Positions 35,089 through 44,495 of a stretch of DNA of 64,000 bases are shown piece by piece. The first letter of the stretch is position 1. Each line of letters starts with the position of its first letter. Source of the DNA: Priestia megaterium NBRC 15308 = ATCC 14581 (GTDB lineage: Bacteria > Bacillota > Bacilli > Bacillales > Bacillaceae_H); the NCBI RefSeq assembly GCF_000832985.1, contig NZ_CP009920.1, forward strand, positions 806,001 through 870,000, read 5' to 3'. The position numbers and the translations under genes are program-made. The notes beneath the pieces are model-generated. The model searched no databases, had not been told where the DNA came from, and was given only the letters and a program-made list of their open reading frames with translations.

Positions 35089-35343
35089 TCAACTTGAGAA
35101 AAAGCTTGAGAAGAAACTTCCGCTTTTACGCTTGCGCTTATAGTGGTGGTGTCCATATTTTGAATGACTGTGGCTGTCATAATATTTGCTTCGCTTATAA
35201 TCGCTACTGCTGCTATGGTGACGAGGACGTCTGTAATGATGATCACTGCTGCTGTAGTGACGAGCACGTCTGTAGTGTCGATCGCTGCTGCTGTAGCGTC
35301 GATGTTTAGATCCAGTTAATGATTCAAAAATTTTTCTGAACAT
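35089..35343 (-). CDS. Ser/His/Arg-rich repeat protein
   Basis: 84 aa. Three imperfect repeats of the form RHYSSSDHHYRRPR (residues about 13-50), then a His/Lys-rich stretch, and a C-terminal GSFFSSFFSS. Strongly basic with clustered serines followed by Asp. It recalls CotG-like spore-coat proteins that are phosphorylated on Ser by the kinase CotH. Start ATG 35343 behind AAAGAGG. First gene of a tightly packed operon with the Hanks kinase. Confidence 0.65.
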   Translation of the reverse strand: MFRKIFESLTGSKHRRYSSSDRHYRRARHYSSSDHHYRRPRHHSSSSDYKRSKYYDSHSHSKYGHHHYKRKRKSGSFFSSFFSS

Positions 35344-35460
35344 AAAGAAAACCTCTTTTCTTAACATTTATTACCCTTTATACGTACGAAATGTTATAAA
35401 GGTTTCAAAAAGTCCCTTACCCTTTTTTTATATAGTTAAACGTTTCAAAGGAGGCTTAAC

Positions 35461-36522
35461 ATGACTTCTACTAACACAAATCCCCTCATTAGATTGGAGG
35501 ATGTTCTTCGCCTGCAGCAGATGATGCAGCTCAAACCTCCTGCTACCCTCCCGCTGTCTTTTATCGGAGAAGACGTAAAATTGATTAAAGAGATTCGAAA
35601 AAAAGTAAAAAAAGCTAATCAAAACAATGTTACACGTACCCAAGCTTATTTAGACTATTATCAAAAACACCCCGAAATTCACTGGGCTTTTTTAGCACAC
35701 TTGGTTTCGCGGAACGGCGGCTATTACATGACAGATCTCTCCACTACCTTAATAAAATCCCTGCTTTCTCCAGAAAAACAGCACGCGTACTTCTTGTTTT
35801 TAGAACATTCCAATTCCGCCATTTTTCATGATGCTTACGCTCAGCTGTTACTCTATGAAAAAAGCAAAGAGCAAAACAGCAATCTGTTTCATTTACTCCC
35901 CGCTTTTCACATATCTTCTTTTATGAAAGCTGTTTGGGATGACTTTTGGCAGCATAGAAACAAAACGCTCTTATCAATGGCTCTGATTGTGAACGAACAG
36001 TATCATATTGAAAAAAATGTTCTCTTTAAAAAAGAGTTTCAGCGGGATGTTCTTCACTCTTGGCAGTTTCATACTCAAAACTTTCTCGGTATGACTCAAA
36101 TCGTCTTTCCCTATTATTCAGGTAATAACATTGATTTATGTGGAACAAAAGTGTATCATTTCGAGTCTGTCTTAAAACGGATTGAAGTGGGAAAAACTTT
36201 ATACGTTCTTCTTTTTTATTCAAACTTGCATGATTCTATCTATACATTTAGCCTTAAACACCCCCACACAGGGTCTCGAAGCGATTATAATTCGGATATA
36301 TTTACAAAGAATCGAACTGATTCCAAAAAGCTGTATAGCCCGACTTTAACTATGAGCTGGGGAGACCGCGTACACCTTTTTTTAAGAAAAGATGAGTGGT
36401 TTGAAGACGAAATCACATTTTCTCTCCTTGAGTCTATTCCCGCTTCTTCCGTTAAAAAAATTCCCCTTCAGCATCATATAAAAGTGCAATCCGCTATTAA
36501 AGCTGCTAACCCTTTTTCATAG
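35461..36522 (+). CDS. DUF2515 family protein (YppC-like)
   Basis: 353 aa. The block NNVTRTQAYLDYYQKHPEIH followed by WAFLAHLVSRNGGYYMTDL is the hallmark of DUF2515. No membrane segment. AAAGGAGGC ribosome site. The function is unknown; B. subtilis YppC is the relative I recall. Divergent from the kinase operon. Confidence 0.8.
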   Translation: MTSTNTNPLIRLEDVLRLQQMMQLKPPATLPLSFIGEDVKLIKEIRKKVKKANQNNVTRTQAYLDYYQKHPEIHWAFLAHLVSRNGGYYMTDLSTTLIKSLLSPEKQHAYFLFLEHSNSAIFHDAYAQLLLYEKSKEQNSNLFHLLPAFHISSFMKAVWDDFWQHRNKTLLSMALIVNEQYHIEKNVLFKKEFQRDVLHSWQFHTQNFLGMTQIVFPYYSGNNIDLCGTKVYHFESVLKRIEVGKTLYVLLFYSNLHDSIYTFSLKHPHTGSRSDYNSDIFTKNRTDSKKLYSPTLTMSWGDRVHLFLRKDEWFEDEITFSLLESIPASSVKKIPLQHHIKVQSAIKAANPFS

Positions 36523-36538
36523 CCGCTGTCTCATAAAC

Positions 36539-36563
36539 AAAACGACGAGTTTCCCCGTCGTTA
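36539..36563. terminator. Bidirectional terminator after the DUF2515 gene
   Basis: AACGACG/CGTCGTT stem between convergent genes. Confidence 0.5.
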
Positions 36564-36580
36564 CAGATGTATCTATCTTT

Positions 36581-36751
36581 TTATTCCTCATCTTGCTCAT
36601 CAATAATACATTTATCAATGAGATAATCAAAAGTTATATCCGCTAATTCGCCTAGCTCTTCTTCAGCGGGAACATAGCCTCGCTTGACTAGTTCATTGTA
36701 AAAGAACTCCGCAATTTCTTCCGTATCAATGACCACTTCGATTTCTTTCAC
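36581..36751 (-). CDS. yozD: YozD-family small protein
   Basis: 56 aa, GTG start at 36751 behind AAGGAGT. The acidic sequence has IDTEEIAEFFYNELVKRGYV and ELADITFDYLIDKCIIDE, as I recall for YozD-like proteins (about 58 aa). The place between yodM and yodN fits the B. subtilis order. The function is unknown. Too short for many gene finders and easily missed because of the GTG. Confidence 0.75.
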   Translation of the reverse strand: MKEIEVVIDTEEIAEFFYNELVKRGYVPAEEELGELADITFDYLIDKCIIDEQDEE

Positions 36752-36954
36752 AATATCACTCCTTATCCCGTTTGAACGGATTAGCGTACCTTATTTTTCT
36801 TAAAAATAGGTTCACTCCATCTTCTGCTTGAAGTTTTACCTTATACACATTTATGAACAATTCGGCAATAGTATGTCTAAAATTTCAGCAGTTTAAATAG
36901 AAAGGTAATTATACCCATTCTTTTTTCATTACCATCGCCGTATACACAATAAAA

Positions 36955-37005
36955 GATAGCTAAGAGAGATGTAATGATCTATCTCGGCTATCTTTTATTT
37001 ATTAG
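36955..37005 (-). terminator. Terminator of yodN
   Basis: AAAGATAGC...GCTATCTTT long stem, T-rich on both sides. Confidence 0.65.
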
Positions 37006-37016
37006 GCATCTACCTG

Positions 37017-37703
37017 CTATTTTCCTTGTTCGGATTTTGCTATCTTTTTTAAATGTTTCAGCACTAAGTTCATGACTTCAGCGTATTCTTCATCTTCAAA
37101 AAGCTCATACAAAAATTTATAATCATTGTACACATCTAAAAGACCGTTTATAATCTCATGCTTTTCTTTAGTTAACCTCACTTCTTCTTTTTCAGAACCG
37201 TTTTGTTTTTTCATCTTTGGTAGCAACTCCGTCTTTTTAATTTCTTTACCTAAATACAACATATCAACACTCTGAGCGTAATTTTCTGTTTCCTCATGAG
37301 GAGTTACGAGAATGAGTTCTTCTTCACTAGCCTCAAGCCATTCTCCATCTGTTACACGTGACAATTCATAGACAATATCTTCCCATGAATCCTCTTTATA
37401 ACGCCATATTTCTGTTCGAATACCAATGATTTTAAATAACTCTTTTCCATAATTAAAAACCTGGACGATATCGCCGAAGAAAAATTTATATTCAAGCTCT
37501 ACTCTTTCCTGTACTAATATTTGACCTTCATATTCTTCTAGAAGCTCAATTGTATCTTCTAAAAAAAGACCTTCACTATGGTTGATTTCGTATACAAAAA
37601 TCCCATCCATCACTTTTATATCGGTAATAGTGCCAACGGTCCCGTATATTGTTACAACGACTGTTTCACCAATTCCGTATTTAGGTTTTTTCTTCCCTGC
37701 CAT
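37017..37703 (-). CDS. yodN: YodN-like protein
   Basis: 228 aa, starts MAGKKKPKYGIGETVVVTIY. Two KOW/SH3-like segments are visible (GTVGTITDIKVMDGIFVYEI near 21 and FFFGDIVQVFNYGKELFKI near 73), then an acidic linker and a helical C-terminus. The function is unknown. Position before yozE matches B. subtilis yodN. Confidence 0.8.
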   Translation of the reverse strand: MAGKKKPKYGIGETVVVTIYGTVGTITDIKVMDGIFVYEINHSEGLFLEDTIELLEEYEGQILVQERVELEYKFFFGDIVQVFNYGKELFKIIGIRTEIWRYKEDSWEDIVYELSRVTDGEWLEASEEELILVTPHEETENYAQSVDMLYLGKEIKKTELLPKMKKQNGSEKEEVRLTKEKHEIINGLLDVYNDYKFLYELFEDEEYAEVMNLVLKHLKKIAKSEQGK

Positions 37704-37860
37704 CGTCGCACCTCCTTAGTAAACATACACCTACTGAAAAGTTACAATATTATATGCAGTAACTAAAAAAGGGGAAGTATAACATCTTTAGAACCAAGCC
37801 TTTATTATCTATTGCCCTCTATCATTTTTACCCCTGCTTATTGCATGAACTAAAGAAAAT

Positions 37861-37901
37861 AAAAAAGCAGGCTGATGGATATCCATCAGTCTGCTTTTTT
37901 A
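37861..37901 (-). terminator. Terminator of yozE
   Basis: AAAAAAGCAG...CTGCTTTTTT stem with inner CTGATGG/CCATCAG. Confidence 0.8.
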
Positions 37902-37905
37902 TCCC

Positions 37906-38121
37906 TCACGCATTATTTTGATAAAGCTCCCATGCTTCATCAAATACGGTCATACTTGATAAATAATGTCCGTTGAGCTCTAAATAAGAACTCAGTTCGT
38001 CATAATCTGTTGAAGATTTCGGGAAGCTGTGATCATCATAAGCACTTCGCGCAAACTCTCCCATTCGATCATGTTTTTTATTTGATCGGAATTTCATTAT
38101 ATAGTGATAAAAGGATTTCAT
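37906..38121 (-). CDS. yozE: YozE, UPF0346 family
   Basis: 71 aa, close to the usual 74. It begins KSFYHYIMKFRSNKKHDRMGEFA and has SSYLELNG and FDEAWELYQ, the UPF0346 pattern of a small helical protein. Monocistronic with its own terminator; function unknown. Confidence 0.9.
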   Translation of the reverse strand: MKSFYHYIMKFRSNKKHDRMGEFARSAYDDHSFPKSSTDYDELSSYLELNGHYLSSMTVFDEAWELYQNNA

Positions 38122-38486
38122 CGTACTCCCCCTCCAGCGGTATGTGTATCTTTTCTATCATTTTTTCAAGAAATCTACAACTTTCTTCTTTAATATGTAG
38201 ATGTCGAACACTGCAATATAAGTGGTTTACTGGACAAAATATATTAAATTCATGTTACAGTTGCAAAACAAATTTCACTATTAGCGTAACGAATAAATAT
38301 TGTTATATCAATATTTTTCTTTTTTCAAAAAGACATTTGTAACAAAAACACATCGTTTTTATAACAAAAGCATTGATTCGACAGGTTTCTCAAACCTTTA
38401 TGTAATTGCAAAAAAGAAGAATTCATGTTTTAATTCCGTAGTGAAAGGTTATTCTAACAATAATCGCCATTTAAATAAATTTTGTT
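38122..38486. other. Gap with no supported gene
   Basis: About 365 AT-rich bases upstream of the acyltransferase gene. I see no ORF with a ribosome site and no clear hairpin; it presumably holds the promoters of yozE and the acyltransferase. Confidence 0.4.
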
Positions 38487-38508
38487 GGTGGGAGGTTTAC
38501 ATCAGCAT

Positions 38509-39567
38509 ATGTTGAGGAAAAATAATACTATGAATACTCGAAATGCTTACTTTGATAATGCTAAATTTGTATTAATTTTTTTGGTTGTATTTGGACACAT
38601 GATTTCTCCGTACCGAACAGATAGCAGCGGAATGCTGTCCATTTATCACTTTATCTTTATTTTCCATATGCCTGTCTTTATTTTACTAGCAGGTTATTTC
38701 TCAAAAAATTTTCATAAAAAAGGCTATTACAAAAAAATATTTACAAAGGTGGCTCTTCCTTACTTAGCTTTCCAAACTATCTATACCCTTTATTATAGTG
38801 TGCTTTATACAGATGAAACGTACACGCTTCAATATTTGGTTCCTAGATGGGCAATGTGGTTTCTACTGAGCTTAATTTTTTGGAAATTAATGCTTCCTTT
38901 CTTTGCGAAATTCCCCATGTGGATTAGCTTAACTGTCTCTATTTCGCTTGGACTTGCAATGGGCTTCATTGATATTGACGGATTTGATAAAATTCTAAGC
39001 ATTAGCCGAATGTTTGTCTTCTTCCCGTTTTTCCTTTTAGGCTACTATTTGTCGCAGCGGCAAGAGCCTTTTACAAATCTTTTGACAGCGCGAAATCGAA
39101 TCATTGCATCCATCGTATTGCTAGTGACATTAATTGGAAGCTATTCTTTCTTAGACGACACGGCTTACACAGATATGCTGTATGGAACGAACACGTACGA
39201 CAATGTGGCCGAATTTTTAATGCGCGTTTCTCACTATGGGATTGCTTTTCTTGTATCTTTTGCCTTTATGGCTTTAATTCCAACGCGCGGATTTGCTTTA
39301 ACAAGCATTGGACAGCGATCCCTATACGTGTATTTATTGCACGGCTTCATTTTAAAATGGTTCTTTACAACTGACTTCTCAAAAAGTCTAGAGCCAACAT
39401 CATGGGGGATTATCGTCTTAATCGCACTGTCCATTTTAGTAACGATGCTTCTCGGCAGCCGTATCGTCGATTGGTTCATCACAGGTACTAAGCTGATCGT
39501 TCAGTTTGTTACACCTAAAAAAGCCATTCAGAAATTTTCATTAGCATTCAAACGTACGTTTTCATAA
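38509..39567 (+). CDS. Acyltransferase 3 family membrane protein
   Basis: About 352 aa, ten spans. The catalytic His is in VVFGHMISPYR, and FIFIFHMPVFILLAGYFSK is typical of the OatA/YfiQ/YkrP family that acetylates surface glycans. Start uncertain: GGGAGG lies 13 bases before ATG 38509, and another ATG follows at 38530. The acceptor is unknown. Confidence 0.85.
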   Translation: MLRKNNTMNTRNAYFDNAKFVLIFLVVFGHMISPYRTDSSGMLSIYHFIFIFHMPVFILLAGYFSKNFHKKGYYKKIFTKVALPYLAFQTIYTLYYSVLYTDETYTLQYLVPRWAMWFLLSLIFWKLMLPFFAKFPMWISLTVSISLGLAMGFIDIDGFDKILSISRMFVFFPFFLLGYYLSQRQEPFTNLLTARNRIIASIVLLVTLIGSYSFLDDTAYTDMLYGTNTYDNVAEFLMRVSHYGIAFLVSFAFMALIPTRGFALTSIGQRSLYVYLLHGFILKWFFTTDFSKSLEPTSWGIIVLIALSILVTMLLGSRIVDWFITGTKLIVQFVTPKKAIQKFSLAFKRTFS

Positions 39568-39602
39568 AAGTCATACTCCTAAAGGAGTATGACTTTTTTC
39601 AT
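39567..39602 (+). terminator. Terminator of the acyltransferase gene
   Basis: AAAAGTCATACTCC/GGAGTATGACTTTT stem. Confidence 0.8.
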
Positions 39603-39688
39603 TTTCTTTGGAGAAACCAAGTAAATAATTTCATTTTGCTGAATTTTATGTTAACGTTTTAATATCTAAAGGAAGGGAGTTTTTCAAG

Positions 39689-40534
39689 ATGGAATTAGCA
39701 TATTATGGTGGAGAGTTTAGAGATATTAATGAGGCTGTTATTCCTATTGATGAACGCGGTCACCAGTTCGGAGACGGTGTTTATGAATTTATTCGCGTAT
39801 ACAAAGGAGTTCCTTTTTCAATTGAACGTCACTTAGACCGCTTAGAAAGAAGTGCAAAGGCAATCTTTATCGAGCTGCCGGTTTCAAGACAAGAGCTAAA
39901 GGACATCATTCATCAAGCAATGGAAAAATCAACGTTAAAAGACGCTGATATTTATATTCAAGTTACGCGCGGGATTGCTCCTCGAAATCATTTATTTCCC
40001 GATGTACCTACACAATTAGCACTCACAATACGGCACCCTCGCCAAACACCTGAAGAAGCCTATGAAAAAGGCATTTCCACGCTTCTTTTGGAAGACGAAC
40101 GATGGGCTAATTGCTATATCAAATCATTGAACCTACTTCCTAACCTTCTGGCCAAACAAGCTGCGGCTTCTAAAGGATGTAAAGAAGCTATTTTAGTAAA
40201 AGACGGATACATAACCGAAGGGTCGAGCAGCAATGTATTTGCGATAAAAGACAACGTCTTGTTCACGACTCCTGCCACAAGAAAAATTCTATCCGGTATT
40301 ACGCGCGCTAACGTGCTGGAATGTGCACAGGAACAAGCCATTCAAATCCGCGAACAAAATATGACTCCTTCCTTTTTAAAAGACGCTGATGAAGTTTTTA
40401 TTACGAGCACGTCTGTTGGTCTCTTGCCCGTTTCGAAAATAGACGAAGTCGAACTTCCAGCTTTCCGTCCTGTTACAGTGGCTTTAAAACACGCCTACAG
40501 CCTGCGCACTGCTGGAACAAAGGCTTATCAATAA
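39689..40534 (+). CDS. dat: D-amino-acid transaminase
   Basis: 281-aa PLP fold-type IV enzyme that makes D-Ala/D-Glu by transamination. Catalytic Lys in CYIKSLNLLPNLLAKQ, with DERGHQFGDGVYEFIRVY, TRGIAPRNH, EGSSSNVFAI and FITSTSVGLLPV. Length and motifs match Bacillus Dat. It feeds peptidoglycan and poly-glutamate pathways. Convergent with yokU. Confidence 0.94.
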   Translation: MELAYYGGEFRDINEAVIPIDERGHQFGDGVYEFIRVYKGVPFSIERHLDRLERSAKAIFIELPVSRQELKDIIHQAMEKSTLKDADIYIQVTRGIAPRNHLFPDVPTQLALTIRHPRQTPEEAYEKGISTLLLEDERWANCYIKSLNLLPNLLAKQAAASKGCKEAILVKDGYITEGSSSNVFAIKDNVLFTTPATRKILSGITRANVLECAQEQAIQIREQNMTPSFLKDADEVFITSTSVGLLPVSKIDEVELPAFRPVTVALKHAYSLRTAGTKAYQ

Positions 40535-40536
40535 GC

Positions 40537-40574
40537 AAAGCCGCCCCTTACAAAATAAGGGGCGGCTTTTTAGA
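40537..40574. terminator. Bidirectional terminator between dat and yokU
   Basis: AAGCCGCCCCTTA/TAAGGGGCGGCTT perfect stem with T-tract. Confidence 0.85.
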
Positions 40575-40848
40575 ATTTAAAGTAGTTGCGCTTTAATAAT
40601 CTGGGCACTTTTAATAACTCATCATACCGAATGGATTCATCAAGTTTTTTTGTATCGACAAGAAGCAGCTGTGTTTCCACTTCTTCTATGATCTCTTCTT
40701 CTTGATATGACATCCCGCAACCTGAACAGCTGATACATGGCATATGAGTAATTTCAATACTTCTCGTTCCATCTGGCAATTCCCAGTAAGCGGTATTGGT
40801 TGTTTCTACCGCTTTTTCTTCTTCGCACCATGCGCATTGAACAGTCAT
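40570..40848 (-). CDS. yokU: YokU-family zinc-finger-like protein
   Basis: 92 aa. Two CxxC pairs, CAWC (residue 5) and CSGC near 39, suggest a zinc ribbon, followed by an acidic helix EEEIIEEVETQLLLVDTKK. An AAGGAGGT ribosome site precedes the ATG. Last gene of the kamA cluster, as in B. subtilis. Confidence 0.85.
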   Translation of the reverse strand: MTVQCAWCEEEKAVETTNTAYWELPDGTRSIEITHMPCISCSGCGMSYQEEEIIEEVETQLLLVDTKKLDESIRYDELLKVPRLLKRNYFKF

Positions 40849-40862
40849 ATTACAGGACCTCC

Positions 40863-42275
40863 TTAAGATGATGGAGCATCGTCGCTTTTAACGTCTTTTT
40901 TCAATTGAGCTTTAAACTTTTTATCTTTTAATTCATCTCTTTTTTCACGTTTATCTTTTAGACTTTCGTGAGCACTGTCACTTTCATATGTTTTACGTCT
41001 TTTTACTCTCCCTAACCCTTCCGGTACAAGGTTGAATTGAGCATCATTCATAAGGCCCGAGATGCCGATGGAAGAACCTTTAGCATCCGCTGCTGGATAA
41101 ACAGCTCGAAAATAATCATCTGCACGCCCAGGCACATAGCTTTCTGGCTCCGGATACGTGGTAATCACTCCTTCAAAGTTTCGCAGAACAACTTTACTTG
41201 CGCTTTGACTAATAATATAGTTTGGCTGAACTGCAATCTTTCCTCCTCCTCCTGGCGCATCAATAACAAACGTTGGAACAGCATAGCCAGAAGTATGACC
41301 TCGCAGCCCTTCCATAATTTCAAGCCCTTTGGAAACAGGTGCGCGGAAATGCCCAATTCCTTCTGACAAATCACATTGATAAATATAGTAAGGACGAACG
41401 CGTATTTTCACTAAATCGTGCATAAGCTTTTTCATGATAGCTACGCTGTCATTAATCCCAGCTAAAATAACCGCTTGATTGCCAACTGGAACGCCTGCAT
41501 CGACAAGCATTTCACATGCTTTTTTTGTCTCTTCAGTAATTTCAATGGATGTATTAAAGTGAGTATTTAACCATACTGGATGATATTTTCTTAAAATGGC
41601 ACATAAATTTTCTGTTATTCGCTGTGGAAACACAACGGGTGCTCTTGTGCCAATCCGAATAATTTCCACATGGGGAATAGCTCGTAAATTCTTCAAAATA
41701 TATTCTAAAATGTTGTCATTAATCAGCAAGCCATCACCGCCTGAAATGAGTACATCTCGTACTTCAGGTGTTTTGGCGATATAAGCAATCGCAGCATCTA
41801 ACTGCTTTTTTGGAACGCCCATTCCGATTTGTCCTGAAAACCTTCTTCGAGTACAGTACCTGCAGTACATGGAACATTGATTGGTGACTAAGAACAAAAC
41901 GCGATCAGGATAGCGATGAGTCAACCCTGGCACTGGAGAATCTTCGTCTTCATCTAGGGGATCTTCTAGATCATATTTTGTTTTATGAAGTTCTTTGCCA
42001 ACCGGAACAGACTGCATACGGACGGGGCAGCGAGGATCATCTGGATTCATCAAAGATGCATAGTAAGGCGTAATATTGAGCGGAATGGTTTTGGTTGAAA
42101 TGCGTACTCCTTCTTCTTCCTCAGGAGTTAAGTTAATAACCTTTTTTAAATCATCTAATGTTCGAATTGTGTTTGTTAATTGCCAAATCCAGTCATTCCA
42201 TTTTTCTTCAGGAACATCTTTCCATAATTCAATATCTTTCCAGTGTCGGGACGGCTTATATAAATCATATAACAT
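40863..42275 (-). CDS. kamA: L-lysine 2,3-aminomutase
   Basis: 470-aa radical SAM, PLP-dependent enzyme turning L-lysine into beta-lysine. The cluster motif CSMYCRYCTRRRF and VLISGGDGLLINDN are present. The PLP Lys lies in the C-terminal GGGGKIAVQPNYI block. The C-terminal tail is highly charged. Follows ablB by 67 bases. In B. subtilis the cluster is transcribed in the mother cell. Confidence 0.95.
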   Translation of the reverse strand: MLYDLYKPSRHWKDIELWKDVPEEKWNDWIWQLTNTIRTLDDLKKVINLTPEEEEGVRISTKTIPLNITPYYASLMNPDDPRCPVRMQSVPVGKELHKTKYDLEDPLDEDEDSPVPGLTHRYPDRVLFLVTNQCSMYCRYCTRRRFSGQIGMGVPKKQLDAAIAYIAKTPEVRDVLISGGDGLLINDNILEYILKNLRAIPHVEIIRIGTRAPVVFPQRITENLCAILRKYHPVWLNTHFNTSIEITEETKKACEMLVDAGVPVGNQAVILAGINDSVAIMKKLMHDLVKIRVRPYYIYQCDLSEGIGHFRAPVSKGLEIMEGLRGHTSGYAVPTFVIDAPGGGGKIAVQPNYIISQSASKVVLRNFEGVITTYPEPESYVPGRADDYFRAVYPAADAKGSSIGISGLMNDAQFNLVPEGLGRVKRRKTYESDSAHESLKDKREKRDELKDKKFKAQLKKDVKSDDAPSS

Positions 42276-42342
42276 ACAATCGCTCCTTTATGAAGATTTA
42301 CTATTGTTATATGTTACAGCCCATAAATTGGTTAATTATTTC

Positions 42343-43191
42343 TCACCCTTTACTTTTTGACAGATCCTTCACCCATACGTTCATATCTTCTAACGATTTA
42401 TAAATGTAACAATTATTCGTTAACCTTCCCGTATAGGTATAGCCAAGCTGCTGAAAGGCGGCGTTCATCCCAAATGAAAGCGCTCTCGCTATTGTATATG
42501 CACAAAAAATATGCCGCTGTTTTAGCTCCGCCTCTAGTGCGTTTAATAAATGCTTCATGAATCCATACTTTCGGTAAGCAGGGAGAGTCGCACAATCCGT
42601 TAGTTCAGCATTGTGATAGACATAGTCAATTTCAGCAGAAGCAGCGCTAACGATATCGTTCTTGTCAACTATGATATAAAACAAGCTATCTTCTTGAAGC
42701 AAATTAGAGAGATACTCTTCTTCGTAGAGGGGAGTAGGATACACTGTGAAGATTTGACGGTAGAGCTGAGAAAGTTGTTTAGCGTCAGATGAAATGGCTC
42801 GGCGCATGATCAGTTGATTCGATAAAGAAGAATAATCAGATGTCGGCAAATTCAACACATCTTGAAGCAGCTCTGTTTCTTTTAACGTCTCCCCGCTGTC
42901 TCGGCGGGATTGAGACGTATAGTAGCATAAAAGATACGCGTCGCTTCCGTTAAAATAGTAGGGAACAGTTGCTTCTAAAGAAAATCCCAAGCTTATCCAG
43001 TCCATCAGATGTTCAGCACGTGCTTTTATAATCCACTTTTCATACGTTTTCTTATCAATTTCTTTATATATATAGCTGTAAATATCGTTCACATTTCCCC
43101 GGTAATCATCTATTCTCAGACGCTTGTTACGTTCATCTAAAAAAAGAGTCATAGCAAAGGTTGGTTGACAAATATTTTCTTGTTTCCCCAT
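42343..43191 (-). CDS. ablB: Beta-lysine N-epsilon-acetyltransferase (YodP/AblB)
   Basis: 282-aa GNAT enzyme expected to acetylate beta-lysine made by KamA. The C-terminal GNAT core contains LTDCATLPAYRKYGFMKHLLN and FGMNAAFQQLGYTYTGRL. Start ATG 43191; the TTG further upstream lies within the yodQ end. The kamA-ablB pair makes N-epsilon-acetyl-beta-lysine, a known osmolyte in archaea; its role in spore formers is less clear. Confidence 0.88.
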   Translation of the reverse strand: MGKQENICQPTFAMTLFLDERNKRLRIDDYRGNVNDIYSYIYKEIDKKTYEKWIIKARAEHLMDWISLGFSLEATVPYYFNGSDAYLLCYYTSQSRRDSGETLKETELLQDVLNLPTSDYSSLSNQLIMRRAISSDAKQLSQLYRQIFTVYPTPLYEEEYLSNLLQEDSLFYIIVDKNDIVSAASAEIDYVYHNAELTDCATLPAYRKYGFMKHLLNALEAELKQRHIFCAYTIARALSFGMNAAFQQLGYTYTGRLTNNCYIYKSLEDMNVWVKDLSKSKG

Positions 43192-43216
43192 TTGTTTGTA
43201 TCCTCTCCTTTTTAGC

Positions 43217-44482
43217 TTAGTCCGCAATACTGCACCAGTCTGCTACAGTGAGAGCAATAATTTCTGCTGCGTCAAGCATCGTTTGAATACAAATATACTC
43301 ATTCGGAAAGTGGGCCACTTCTGTTACTCCCGGTCCAAAAACAACTGTTGGAATATCCCCTACTTGTGACAGTATCCCTCCGTCCGTTCCCCAAGGAGAT
43401 GCTTCAATGATCGGCTGATTCTGTTTCACTTGATAAAAAGAGGACGAAAGAGAGGTCATAAGCGGATGCTCCAATTCAATTTCACCGGGAAGCCAGTGGG
43501 CCCCAAACCATTCCAAGTCGACAGGATGCTCAGCAAACCACTCATCACGCTGAGGCAAAAGTTCAAGCCAGGATTTCATTTCTGCTCTGACATTTTTCAT
43601 TTTTTCATGCGGAGCAACTCCTATCCTGCCTTCTAATATTACTTGATCAGCGACTGAAGAAGGCCACGTGCCGCCTTGTATATTTCCGATATTAATCGGC
43701 ACAGGAATGGGGATTTTATTATAGAGCGGATCCGTAATTCGGCTGTTTCTCTCTTTTTCAAGACCCTCAATGTGTTTAAGCACAACAGCTGCTTTTTCAA
43801 TCGCACTCACGCCTTCATACCGAGTCCCTCCATGTGCTGCTACTCCATGCACGGTCACTCGAAACCACATGGAGCCTTGCTGCTTAGGGAAGATCTTCAT
43901 GTTGGTTGGTTCTGGAATAATGGCACCATCTGCTTTATACCCTCTAAGTACACAGGAAAGTGTTCCTGCACCTCCGCTTTCCTCTTCTACTACGCTTTGA
44001 AAAATAACATCTCCTTTTAGTGAAATATCTAGCTCTTTCAACGCTTGAATAGCTAAAAGTAACGACACATTTCCTCCTTTCATATCCGTTGCTCCGCGTC
44101 CATATAAGTTTCCATCTTTTACAACAGCCGTATAAGGGTCTTCCGTCCACTGTGAAAGATCTCCGGGTGGCACTACATCAATGTGGCCATTCAAAATAAT
44201 GGATTTCCCTCCGCCTTTCCCTTTTAACACGCCTACCACATTCGGACTGTCTCGAAAAGTAGAACGGTTGGAGGCAAAAGCTTCATGGCTGCGAAGTATT
44301 TTTTCGTCCGGTTCCCATATATCAATATCTAACTGCAGCTGTCGAAGGCGTTCAATGACAATTGCCTGCGCATGCTTTTCAGAACCTTGTACGCTTGCTT
44401 CTTCTACGAAACGCTTGAGTAAACGCACTGCACTTTGACGATGCTCTGTCATCCAGTTATGAATAGATTGCTGTATGTTCAT
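43217..44482 (-). CDS. yodQ: M20-family deacylase (YodQ)
   Basis: 421-aa zinc peptidase/deacetylase similar to ArgE and DapE. Metal and catalytic motifs are LNGHIDVVPPGD, GRGATDMKGG, VVEEESGGAGT and FPNEYICI near the end. In this context it may deacylate acetyl-beta-lysine or a related intermediate (inference). AAGGAGGACC ribosome site. Confidence 0.9.
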   Translation of the reverse strand: MNIQQSIHNWMTEHRQSAVRLLKRFVEEASVQGSEKHAQAIVIERLRQLQLDIDIWEPDEKILRSHEAFASNRSTFRDSPNVVGVLKGKGGGKSIILNGHIDVVPPGDLSQWTEDPYTAVVKDGNLYGRGATDMKGGNVSLLLAIQALKELDISLKGDVIFQSVVEEESGGAGTLSCVLRGYKADGAIIPEPTNMKIFPKQQGSMWFRVTVHGVAAHGGTRYEGVSAIEKAAVVLKHIEGLEKERNSRITDPLYNKIPIPVPINIGNIQGGTWPSSVADQVILEGRIGVAPHEKMKNVRAEMKSWLELLPQRDEWFAEHPVDLEWFGAHWLPGEIELEHPLMTSLSSSFYQVKQNQPIIEASPWGTDGGILSQVGDIPTVVFGPGVTEVAHFPNEYICIQTMLDAAEIIALTVADWCSIAD

Positions 44483-44495
44483 ATAATGGTCCTCC

